A stretch of 40,467 bases of DNA from CBFHMJ01 sp965656875 (GTDB taxonomy: Bacteria; Pseudomonadota; Gammaproteobacteria; Enterobacterales; Alteromonadaceae): assembly GCA_965656875.1 (NCBI GenBank), contig CBFHMJ010000012.1:1-40467 (forward strand), written 5' to 3'. Of this stretch, positions 1-6,221 are shown piece after piece. Made by a program: the position numbers and the translations under genes. Numbering within the stretch: position 1 is the stretch's first letter; every line of letters begins with the position of its first letter. The notes below the pieces were generated by a model. That model made no database searches. It was given only the letters and a program-made list of their open reading frames with translations, and had not been told where the DNA came from.

Positions 1-199
1 AATCAGCATTATTCTTCAGTGACTGTTTAATACCTTGGACGTTACGTAGCTCACTATTGAAATGAGAGCCATGATTTCCAAGTTTATGACCTAAGGTATG
101 CTCCCGAATCGTAGCTGTACTTCCATCGGCATCTCAAACGTAGTGGACATTGGATTTTTTACCTCCGGCAGAAATAGTTTCAAGCTCCATTTTCTGCAT
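1..199 (-). pseudogene. Rhs-type C-terminal toxin remnant (GSHFN family), truncated by window edge
   Basis: Reading the minus strand from an ATG at 199 gives a toxin-like tail with an in-frame TGA at 136-134, after the residues VHYV. After the stop the same frame continues with DADGSTATIREHTLGHKLGN and then GSHFNSE, and it runs off the left edge. The second dead toxin at 4246-4557 ends in a matching IRDDAGGHDFG...GSHFN block, so both appear to belong to the same GH...HFN polymorphic-toxin family, probably a nuclease. Just upstream, around 200-215, the minus strand has a degenerate version (ATGTTACAAAGGAA) of the cassette junction seen at 3614 and 4542. The nonsense codon replaces what was probably an Arg CGA codon. 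The family assignment is by motif memory only. Confidence 0.6.
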
Positions 200-239
200 T
201 CCTTTGTAACATCCTTTTTATTAATAATTTGTGGGCAAA

Positions 240-262
240 GAAAAAGCCCCGAAGGGCTTTAG
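240..262 (-). terminator. Intrinsic terminator after the 265-738 immunity gene
   Basis: On the minus strand AAAGCCC, a short TTCG loop and GGGCTTT form a hairpin, followed by a T-rich run. It lies directly downstream of the stop codon of the 265-738 gene. Confidence 0.75.
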
Positions 263-264
263 AT

Positions 265-738
265 TTATGACTTATGCCAGGCAACAAACCCTTCTGGTTC
301 ATTTTCCCAGTTTAAAGTAGAATCAATCTTCTCTAGTAAGGTCGATTTATCCATCTGATAGACATTGTCAATTTGATCGCAGTTCAGTTCGAAAATAACA
401 ACCCACTCGCTAAGTAAAGGTAGTAAATTATCAAGCATTTCCTTTAGCATCAGTGGCGATTCATCAAGAGATGGTTCATTGACGCTCTTTTCCCAAGTTT
501 CAAGCGCATTACTTTCTAATGCCAAGTAGACCCAGTTCGAAACATTCATCTCTGATGGTATATAGTCCAGCATATGCTCTGGCATTGCTTGCTTTTTGAA
601 CTTAACTTCTTCTTTCCATGCAAATCGAGGAGGATCTTGGCTGAAGCTTTCATCCCCCCAGAAAGCAAGCTCCTCTTGAAAAGGGAGCTCATCTCCAAAA
701 CAAGTTTTAGGAATTAGTAAATCAAAACATACTTGCAT
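265..738 (-). CDS. Putative immunity protein to the Hint-linked Rhs toxin
   Basis: This is a 157-residue, acidic, soluble protein with no signal peptide and no membrane segment. It starts 14 nt after the stop codon of the toxin ORF at 753-1523 and has a strong GGGGGAGG ribosome binding site just before its ATG. It ends at an intrinsic terminator. The size, acidity and position directly behind a toxin domain are what is expected of a cytoplasmic immunity protein that binds and blocks the cognate toxin. I do not recognise a named immunity family. The frame is intact, in contrast to the neighbouring toxin genes. The role is inferred from position. Confidence 0.7.
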   Translation of the reverse strand: MQVCFDLLIPKTCFGDELPFQEELAFWGDESFSQDPPRFAWKEEVKFKKQAMPEHMLDYIPSEMNVSNWVYLALESNALETWEKSVNEPSLDESPLMLKEMLDNLLPLLSEWVVIFELNCDQIDNVYQMDKSTLLEKIDSTLNWENEPEGFVAWHKS

Positions 739-752
739 TTTAAGCCTCCCCC

Positions 753-1523
753 TTATTGGCCCTTAAACGGTAAACCATTTCCACCTTCTCGAACCCATCC
801 TTTACCATCAAACTTAAATGGATGTTGATGGGGATTCAAATGGTCTCCGCGTCCATGATTGCTCCAGTGAACTTCACTCATTGGAACATCTTTTCCATTT
901 GCTTTAGGCCACGTATTAGCTGGAAATTCTGCTGACTGACGATAAACTTTTCCATCGCTACCCACCCTTGAGCCAAGTACAGTATGCGCTCTTCCTTCAG
1001 CTTCTTTTAATGGTAGTGGTATATCTTGACCGTTTACTCGCTGCTTAGCTAATGGCGCATCAGGTATGTAATGGTCTGCATTCTTTGTAACCTCTCCATC
1101 ACCAGTCAAATTACAAACAATTCCATTCTGATTATGAACCAACACCCTGTCCTGCGACACATAATACGAATGGAACTCGTCCACGGTAAAGTTATACGTC
1201 GCTTCCCGGCAGTGCAGGTCGTTCAGGGAAATCACTACCGCAGCGCTGAACGTGTCGGTTTCTATCACATCGCCCGGATTCAGCGACTGAGATTCAACCC
1301 AGCCACGGGCTGGCACATAAAACGGATGGGTTTCTGATACCGTCAGGCGTGATGGTGTGGCGTCTCCGGTGTCCAGTAACAGCTCGTACACCTCATTATC
1401 CGGAATAACAAAGGTCTCGGTTATCGGTCGCCAGTCCTGCTCTCCTGTTAGCGCATTCTTCGCCAGCACTTCATCGCCGACCGTTATATCCTCACTGGCT
1501 TTATAACCGTCTTTGGTGACCAC
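753..1523 (-). pseudogene. Rhs fragment: Hint domain plus C-terminal toxin domain, N-terminus lost
   Basis: The open frame (256 aa from a GTG at 1523) encodes most of a pretoxin Hint domain. It includes VGDEVLAKNALTGEQDWRP, the ETHPFYV block and the C-terminal VLVHN cleavage motif at about residues 126-130. About 125 residues of variable toxin follow, ending in a His-rich stretch (SEVHWSNHGRGDHLNPHQHP) that could bind metal. The usual Hint start with its nucleophilic Cys (C-F-V-A-G-T type) is missing: a TAA at 1529-1527 lies just upstream and the preceding linker is in another frame. The toxin domain itself is uninterrupted, but nothing upstream would deliver it. It may be silent, or expressed as an orphan from the GTG. 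The toxin family was not identified. Confidence 0.75.
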
Positions 1524-1765
1524 ATCTTAAGGGCTTTACGGCCCACCGCTTTTATCGCCGTTTTTGGGTTTGGCACCGGATCCGTGGCGGCACCAATCAC
1601 GTCACCCGCATCGACGGCATCAACCAGCTCTTTGCTTTTACTGTCCAGCGTGTTGAGGTCGATGTAATGGTCTTTACCAAACTGAACCAGCCTCAACTGT
1701 CGTTCGACTCACTCGCCGCCGCCCCTTCATTCTCCTTTGCTTCTTTGGTTTCTTTGTCACATTAG
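1524..1765 (-). pseudogene. Rhs core-to-Hint linker remnant (copy B)
   Basis: The minus strand carries the spacer that joins the Rhs core to the Hint domain. The segments DKETKEAKENEGAAASESND and GKDHYIDLNTLDSKSKELVD are in different frames, and a TGA at about 1696 precedes the second. The same DNA, diverged, is present at 2464-2680 (copy C) and 5230-5560 (copy A). The three copies show that this locus grew by duplication of one rhs 3' end. The upstream core is absent here. Beyond the segment at 1766-1790 nothing is recognisable before the terminator. Confidence 0.7.
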
Positions 1766-1792
1766 TTCATGCCCACACATGGTAGGCACAAA

Positions 1793-1815
1793 AAAGCCCC
1801 GATATACGAGGCTTT
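1793..1815 (-). terminator. Intrinsic terminator after the DUF2750-like immunity gene
   Basis: The hairpin AAAGCC/GGCTTT has one mismatch in its upper stem. On the minus strand it is followed by six T residues, 17 nt past the stop codon of the gene at 1833-2219. Confidence 0.7.
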
Positions 1816-1832
1816 CGACATCATAATGTTAT

Positions 1833-2219
1833 TTATGCGTACTTATCTAATTCTTCCCTTAGGTCAGCTTCGAGTTCGTCAACATCAGCATTCACATTTC
1901 CATCATGCATCGTAAAGAAAACTCCAGGAAGGATACCTCGCTCTCGAAGCATCGGTATCATGCTATCCAAGACTTCGTCCAAATCAATTGGCTCTGGCTG
2001 ATAATTCGCCCAGTCTCCGGAAACACATAACTCAGCGTATTCCCTCTCAGGCCAAAGGGGAAAGACCATTTGACCGTTGTCTGTTTCCGACATAGCCCAG
2101 CCATCATCATATAAGGCCCATAATTGCTTCCAGCCAACTACCTTTTTTATGAAGTGGCTATACCTTTTAGGGGCTGGGAGCTTGAGTATTGCCTCAATTT
2201 GTTTTTGACTAACGCTCAT
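1833..2219 (-). CDS. DUF2750-like immunity protein
   Basis: This is a 128-residue cytoplasmic protein. Its pattern (N-terminal RYSHFIKKVVGWKQLW, ALYDDGWA, then FPLWPEREYAELC and a central acidic PIDLDEVLDSMIPML) matches what I recall of DUF2750 proteins, some of which sit behind polymorphic toxins. Its ATG (2219-2217) overlaps the TGA of the preceding toxin frame (2218-2216), the usual translational coupling of toxin and immunity. The gene is intact and has its own terminator, whereas the toxin upstream carries a premature TGA. It would protect against a type-8-like Rhs toxin delivered by siblings. The family is recalled from memory; the immunity role is inferred from position. Confidence 0.75.
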   Translation of the reverse strand: MSVSQKQIEAILKLPAPKRYSHFIKKVVGWKQLWALYDDGWAMSETDNGQMVFPLWPEREYAELCVSGDWANYQPEPIDLDEVLDSMIPMLRERGILPGVFFTMHDGNVNADVDELEADLREELDKYA

Positions 2220-2801
2220 CGTACTGGCCTCTCTTTATTCTTTTTACCCCAGTTATCCAGCTTATGCTGAGATCTGTGATCCTTTCTATTCTGAAGGTGA
2301 GCATGTTCATACCCGTACCCTTTCTTAGCTTCTCTCCCTCACTCATGAGCAAGGTCTTTGCCCGGTGGATTTCGTAAATGCTCTTTTTTGCCAGCGGCAA
2401 CTTCGTTCATTTCTTGCTTAATCCAACCTCTATCGGCAGACGAGACCTTGTCATCATTTACCAGCTCTTTGCTTTTGCTTTCCAGCGTATTGAGGGTGCA
2501 GTGTAATGGTCTTTACCAAACTGAACCAGCCTCCATTGTCGTTCGACTCACTCGTCGCCGCCCCTTCATTCTCCTTCACTTCTTTGGTTTCTTTGTCATT
2601 GGTCACCGCAGCTGCTTCGGCCTGTTGCTGAACATCACATCCTGGTTGTTTTGTGCTGAACGATGAAGCGGCACAATACCCCGTCGGGTCCGTGTAACTC
2701 AACATGTTATTAAACACACAGGTATAACGATTCAGGTTTTGCAGGTTTTCCGGTTGCTGCACGATGGAGTCGGCCTGCATAAAACGGCCCGGGGTCGGAT
2801 T
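2216..2801 (-). pseudogene. rhs 3' end: core, linker and type-8-like toxin domain, dead (copy C)
   Basis: From 2801 leftward the minus strand reads the end of an Rhs core (NPTPGRFMQADS, RYTCVFNNMLSYTDPTGY), which begins right after a TGA, then a linker. The linker changes frame near 2510-2530, where ACTGCACCCTCAATACG replaces the ATCGACCTCAACACG seen in copy B. The toxin follows in a frame entered at SKSKELVNDDK, with DRGWIKQEMNEV, HLRNPPGKDLAHE, a TGA at 2341-2339, then GREAKKGYGYEHAHLQNRKD to the final stop at 2218. The block resembles the domain annotated as polymorphic toxin type 8 (NPPGKDLAHERGRE...). A CGA to TGA change at a normally Arg codon explains the stop. At least two lesions make the gene non-functional. 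Confidence 0.8.
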
Positions 2802-2904
2802 TCATTTACGCAGATTTTAGCTTGAGCAAGTCGGGGTTGAGATTGGAGCGTCTTACACCATTGAGGTCTATGACAAGAAGTGGGTTTTTGCTGTGGTTTA
2901 AATA

Positions 2905-2930
2905 ATTAGCCCCGCATTAGCGGGGCTAAT
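2905..2930 (-). terminator. Perfect 11-bp hairpin, probable terminator
   Basis: ATTAGCCCCGC and GCGGGGCTAAT pair perfectly around a 4-nt loop. The hairpin lies 3 nt after the stop codon of the immunity gene at 2934-3338. The T-tract is weak on both sides. On the plus strand it also follows a short coding-like tail ending at 2902 (EIGASYTIEVYDKKWVFAVV), so it may once have been bidirectional. Confidence 0.65.
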
Positions 2931-2933
2931 CAA

Positions 2934-3338
2934 CTAAGAATTAAAATACAAATTACAATACGGGTGAGTAAGTTTCGTAATCGCTTTATGTTCTAGCGCA
3001 TTTTCAAAATCCTTTTTTATTTTATCAGCGCTATAGTCAGGGTATTTATTAGGGCAACTCAATAAATACTGAGTTAATCGCCACAAATCAAACCCATCAA
3101 TACGATCATCAGGACCAAAATCAAAATCGACTTCACAATCGGAGAATATTAGCGCACAACCGATACCATGAAACTCGTATTCAATAGCATCTGATAATTT
3201 CCCTCGTTGGGGAATATCTTTATTACCCCAAGCTTGTAGAGGATGCTTATCACCTATCTGTTTTTTAAATAAAGAGACTCCTTGTTCAACCTTACTTAAA
3301 TAATCATCAATAACTTTCTGTAAAGGTTTTTTGATCAT
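2934..3338 (-). CDS. DUF6896-like immunity protein
   Basis: I place the start at the ATG 3338-3336, giving about 134 aa. It overlaps the TGA (3337-3335) of the preceding toxin frame and has GGAGG about 12 nt upstream. A longer version from 3356 would read into the toxin. The central block YEFHGIGCALIF...VDFDFGP...DGFDLWRL matches what I recall of DUF6896 proteins, which are found behind Rhs and other polymorphic toxins. It is a soluble protein without signal peptide. The frame is intact although its toxin is broken. The cognate toxin would be the ParB-like domain at 3335-3629. The family call is from memory. Confidence 0.7.
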   Translation of the reverse strand: MIKKPLQKVIDDYLSKVEQGVSLFKKQIGDKHPLQAWGNKDIPQRGKLSDAIEYEFHGIGCALIFSDCEVDFDFGPDDRIDGFDLWRLTQYLLSCPNKYPDYSADKIKKDFENALEHKAITKLTHPYCNLYFNS

Positions 3339-3629
3339 CTTCCTGGCGGCCTCCATCTATCAGAGCCAAGGTTTTCAGCAGACTTTAAAACATCATCAAG
3401 GCTATTAAAATTACTTCTATGGCCAGCTACATCGTCAAGGCTATTAAAATTACTTCTATGGCCAGCTACATCGTCAAGAACATTAATATCCACTTGAGTT
3501 CCTGTTCTTCGAGCTGCCGCAACCCTGTGATGCTCATTGCATATTCCCGCCTACTAATTTTGATGAGCGTTTACCATAGATGCTATGAGTTTGAGCAAGA
3601 GTGTTCGGGTCTTCTCCCTTTGCAACATT
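3335..3629 (-). pseudogene. ParB-like Rhs toxin domain remnant, frameshifted and internally deleted
   Basis: From 3629 the minus strand reads NVAKGEDPNTLAQTHSIYGK and RSSKLVGGNMQ, then a stop. In another frame it continues CNEHHRVAAARRTGTQVDIN, followed by a 13-residue unit (DDVAGHRSNFNSL) present twice, then DDVLKSAENLGSDRWRPPGR and TGA at 3337-3335. The HHRVAAAR motif is that of ParB/Srx-type nuclease folds used as polymorphic toxins. The middle of the domain seems deleted between NMQ and CNEHH. It starts exactly at the 17-bp junction that also carries the stop codon of the upstream immunity gene. It cannot make a functional toxin. Confidence 0.7.
3391..3468 (-). repeat. 39-bp tandem duplication (two copies) inside the ParB-like toxin remnant
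   Basis: Units 3391-3429 and 3430-3468 differ at a single base (catcatc versus catcgtc) and keep the reading frame, duplicating 13 codons. A third partial unit begins at 3469 (catcgtcaag). Confidence 0.9.
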
Positions 3630-3630
3630 A
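3614..3630 (-). repeat. Cassette junction repeat, copy 1
   Basis: CTCCCTTTGCAACATTA (plus strand) is identical to 4542-4558. On the minus strand it gives the stop codon TAA of the upstream immunity gene followed by the NVAKG codons that open the next toxin domain. Confidence 0.85.
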
Positions 3631-4256
3631 CTGCACTAGCTGTGTTACCAACTCTGGCATTCCAAAACCAATAAAACCACTATCCTGATCGTCAAAAGCT
3701 CCGACCGCTTTAAAAAGAAAACCGCCGCTTTGAACAACATTACCTAGAATGTTGCAATCAACATAATCACTCGTGTCCCAACCATTACAAAGAGCGGAGT
3801 TAATATCAAAACTGTCAGGGACAGCTACTATGTACGAGCATGGTTCCTCGGCTATTGCTTTAGTAATAGAATCAATCGATAACTCTGAGAAACAAGTAGC
3901 TGCAAAGAACTTCAACTTTCCATCATATGCTCGATAGATTTGGTGGTATGGGTAACTTCCACCCCTCTGGCTTTAAGACGTTTAAATAACTTTTTGTGAC
4001 GAATAATACGAGTATCACTCTGCCAGGCAGAGTCACCCACAAAGAACCACAACTTTAAGTCGGGCATTTTCGCAAGGAGTAAATTAAAAATTATTTTCAA
4101 CACATTGAGACGTGCCTCTACATGATTTGTAGAGGACAGAAGCCAACTACCAGCTTCTACCTTAGTAACTGCAGGAAGTTTATCTTCAGTAATGTGGTAC
4201 GTATCATTCTCTTTCGATACATCCGTCGAACTTGTGTGTTTGAGATCAATGGTCAA
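3628..4256 (-). pseudogene. Immunity gene for the GSHFN toxin, split by a frameshift
   Basis: Two frames, 4256-3912 (114 aa, TTG start) and 3915-3628 (95 aa, TTG start), abut exactly. The first ends HMMES-stop and the second begins LKFFAATCFSELSID. Gaining or losing one base in GAAAGTTGAAG joins them into one protein of about 208 residues, the simplest explanation. It follows the dead toxin at 4246-4557, with its start overlapping the toxin's last codons. Neither half has a signal peptide or membrane segment. I recognise no named immunity family. The alternative, two overlapping real genes coupled by a TGA/TTG overlap, cannot be excluded. This is the only immunity gene of the cluster that looks broken. 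Confidence 0.6.
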
Positions 4257-4557
4257 AGTGATCGCCTGCTTCGTTGTTGAAATGAGAACCTATATTTTGA
4301 GGGTTTTTCGGGCCAAAATCATGACCGCCAGCATCATCACGAATTTTCACAATTTTGGTGCCTCAACCTTCGGCAGGCACTTCAAACTCGTATGATTTTC
4401 CAGGCTGAATCTTTCCTCGCCTATCTATGTTTGGCTCCACTTTGCTTGGTTGCTGACTAGTAGGAATACCTGACCGACGCTTAGCCTCTTTAAATGCTCC
4501 ATTTCGACCTGCACACGGTGGACTTAAACTTGGTGGAGGTACTCCCTTTGCAACATT
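4246..4557 (-). pseudogene. Rhs C-terminal toxin domain (GSHFN family) with premature TGA
   Basis: The minus frame from 4557 reads NVAKGVPPPS, CAGRNGAFKEAKRRSGIPTS, QQPSKVEPN, KSYEFEVPAEG, then TGA at 4365-4363. It continues in the same frame with GTKIVKIRDDAGGHDFG, IGSHFNNEAGDHFDH and a final TGA at 4248-4246. The GRNGAF..AKR..GIP..QQP block followed by YEF and GH.FG...HFN is a recurrent polymorphic-toxin domain, probably a nuclease. Apart from the single stop the domain is continuous (64 plus 38 codons), consistent with one CGA to TGA change. It starts at the 17-bp junction that ends the preceding immunity gene, so it is a cassette without its own Rhs core. Confidence 0.75.
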
Positions 4558-4558
4558 A
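4542..4558 (-). repeat. Cassette junction repeat, copy 2
   Basis: This copy is identical to 3614-3630. On the minus strand TAATGTTGCAAAGGGAG supplies the stop codon of the 4556-4849 immunity gene and the first codons (NVAKG) of the next toxin domain. Confidence 0.85.
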
Positions 4559-4849
4559 GAATTCGCGTCGTTTAAAAATTACAACCGTATTGTCATCCGG
4601 CCACGATAAGTCCGTATCTGCTACTTTGACCACAAAATCATAATCAACAGGTGACTCCTGAAGTGCTTCGAACTCGCTTTTTAAATCTTCAATCTCTTCA
4701 AAATCATTTTCGTTTTCAGACTCCAAAATGATAGTAACAATTACTTTTCCACTTTCCTGCTGAAGATAAATCATTCGAAAATTAGCTGATATCACACCCA
4801 GTAAGGCCTGCATCAATATAAGAGACTGTTTTTGGATGAAACCTAACAT
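4556..4849 (-). CDS. Putative immunity protein to the KGTKSPSVVP toxin
   Basis: This is a 97-residue acidic protein beginning MLGFIQKQSLILMQALLGVI. It is rich in Glu and Asp in the middle (LESENENDFEEIEDLKSEFE). Its ATG shares a base with the TAA of the toxin ORF (TAATG at 4851-4847), so the two are translationally coupled. The pairing with a toxin ending KGTKSPSVVPMNPNW is one I recall from other Rhs and contact-dependent-inhibition loci, so the immunity role is well supported by context. No membrane segment or signal peptide is evident. The frame is intact. Confidence 0.75.
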   Translation of the reverse strand: MLGFIQKQSLILMQALLGVISANFRMIYLQQESGKVIVTIILESENENDFEEIEDLKSEFEALQESPVDYDFVVKVADTDLSWPDDNTVVIFKRREF

Positions 4850-5229
4850 TATTTCGAACTCCAGTTTGGATTCATAGGTACTACACTTGGTGATTTAGTT
4901 CCTTTTATCATAAAGATATTTGCTGCTTGCTTATATGTACCCGACGCTACATTTGAAACATTAATTCCGATCATTCCGCCAGCTTTTACTATTGGAAAGC
5001 CTTGCTTAGATTTACCCAGGATATTTACAGCACCAGAATTAAATGAATTTAATACTATTTGTGCATCGTCAATTATTGTCCAGGTATCCACCCCCTCGAT
5101 ACTCTTTGCGACCGCAACATGCCTCATTTGCTTTTGACTAATATTATTAACGACCTTATCCGGAATAATAAAGATCTCGGTTACCGGTCGCCAGTCCTGT
5201 TCTCCTGTCAGCACATTCTTCGCCAGCAC
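4849..5229 (-). pseudogene. Truncated Hint fused to an Rhs/CDI-type toxin domain (KGTKSPS family)
   Basis: The first 25 residues (MLAKNVLTGEQDWRPVTEIF and IIPDK) are the start of the Hint domain of copy B. The rest of Hint, including the HPFYV and VHN motifs, is missing and the frame passes directly into about 100 residues of toxin. The toxin ends in NIFMIKGTKSPSVVPMNPNW, a C-terminal signature I recall from CdiA and Rhs toxins. The toxin half appears intact and is coupled to its immunity gene, but its delivery platform is gone. The deletion within Hint probably arose when cassettes recombined. The molecular target of the toxin is unknown to me. Confidence 0.7.
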
Positions 5230-5560
5230 TTCATCGCCGACCGTTATATCCTCAATGGCTTTATAACCGTCTTTGGTGACAACATCTTAAGGGCTTTACG
5301 GTCCACCGCTTTTATCGCCATTTTTGGATTCGGCACCAGGTCTGTGGTGGTTTCCAGCATGTTGAGGGTGTCGGTGTAATGGTCTTTTCCAAACTGAACC
5401 AGCCTCCACTATCGTTCGACTCACTCGCTGCCGCCCTTTCATTCTCCTCCGCTTCTCTGTTTTTTTTGCCTCTGGTCACCGCAGCGGCTTCGACTCGTTG
5501 CTGAACATCACATCCTGGTTGTTTTGTGCTGAACGATGAGACAGCACAATACCCCGTAAT
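5230..5560 (-). pseudogene. Rhs core-to-Hint linker remnant (copy A)
   Basis: This segment is a diverged duplicate of 1524-1765, again reading Hint start, linker and Rhs core tail on the minus strand (the DNA for SSFSTKQPGCDVQQ lies near 5500-5540). It has the same defective CTTAAGATG junction at the Hint start as copy B, where the nucleophilic Cys should be, and several frame changes. The similarity to copies B and C ends at about 5560, which marks the edge of the duplicated block. Confidence 0.7.
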
Positions 5561-5945
5561 TTATTTTGTCCTTCACTACTGTTTTGATCGGTTTGGCTGG
5601 AAAATTCCGTTCTTTAGAAACGTTGTCTATTGAATTGGCCATGATGATGACCTGATTGTCTGGATTGATTCAGGCATTATTTCACTCAACGTTTAATATC
5701 ATCAATGTGTATCGACAGTCGTTACACATGACATTGTTTGCGACATCAGTAATTGATACCCGCTTGCCTGTCCATCTAACCACTTCCTATCCAGCTCACC
5801 TGTATCACTTTTACTCCGGTTACCGCTATGTCTGGCTATTCCTGCCGCATTTAGCGCTGAATAACCAGAGTCATTGCCGGGCTCATCTTTTACGCTTTTC
5901 TGAAATAAAACATCTTCAATAGCTGTTGCGTAACTGGAGAGGGCC
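5561..5945. other. Gap between Rhs remnants and the nitrilase pair
   Basis: No gene is supported here. Open frames exist on both strands (minus 5702-6085, plus 5656-5922), but neither has recognisable motifs and the minus one overlaps the better-supported plus gene at 5946. Confidence 0.5.
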
Positions 5946-6152
5946 ATGATTAGAAAAGTGAAGATTATTAAACGTAAAAAAAACACGGGCGAAGCGGCTT
6001 CAGGCACCAAAGATACGGATAAGAAAATCCAGTCATCTAAAGAAGTCAATCCTGATGTAGTTAAGAACGATGAGCAGTTAAACACCTCGAATTTGTTTGA
6101 CGACGTTGAGGATGATAGTGATGACCCTCTTAATGATAGCTGGTGGCAATAA
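5946..6152 (+). CDS. Small charged hypothetical protein, partner of the nitrilase-like gene
   Basis: This is a 68-residue protein, strongly basic at the N-terminus (MIRKVKIIKRKKN) and strongly acidic at the C-terminus (DDVEDDSDDPLNDSWWQ), with no predicted membrane segment. It has a GGAGAGG ribosome binding site 3-9 nt before its ATG and lies 69 nt upstream of the nitrilase-like gene on the same strand. The sequence looks largely disordered. It could be an adaptor or regulator for the downstream protein, but nothing in the sequence shows that. The minus-strand frame overlapping it (5702-6085) is judged a shadow. Confidence 0.5.
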   Translation: MIRKVKIIKRKKNTGEAASGTKDTDKKIQSSKEVNPDVVKNDEQLNTSNLFDDVEDDSDDPLNDSWWQ

Positions 6153-6221
6153 CGAAACTAACTCGAAGATAGTTTTTAACCTGTTTCTTTTGGCAAATAA
6201 CGAGTAAAAAAGGAAAGTAGT

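Noticed and set aside
2358..2666. Plus-strand 102-aa ORF opposite the rhs remnant
   Set aside because: It is antisense to the conserved Rhs core and linker and shows no features of its own.
134..4365. TGA codons in toxins as selenocysteine or recoding sites
   Set aside because: No SECIS-like hairpin or selenocysteine gene is seen, TGA is used as an ordinary stop elsewhere in the window, and Arg is the likely ancestral residue in the best-recognised domain.
5702..6085. Minus-strand ORF of 127 aa
   Set aside because: It overlaps the plus-strand 68-aa gene, which has a better ribosome binding site and operon context, and no domain is seen in it.
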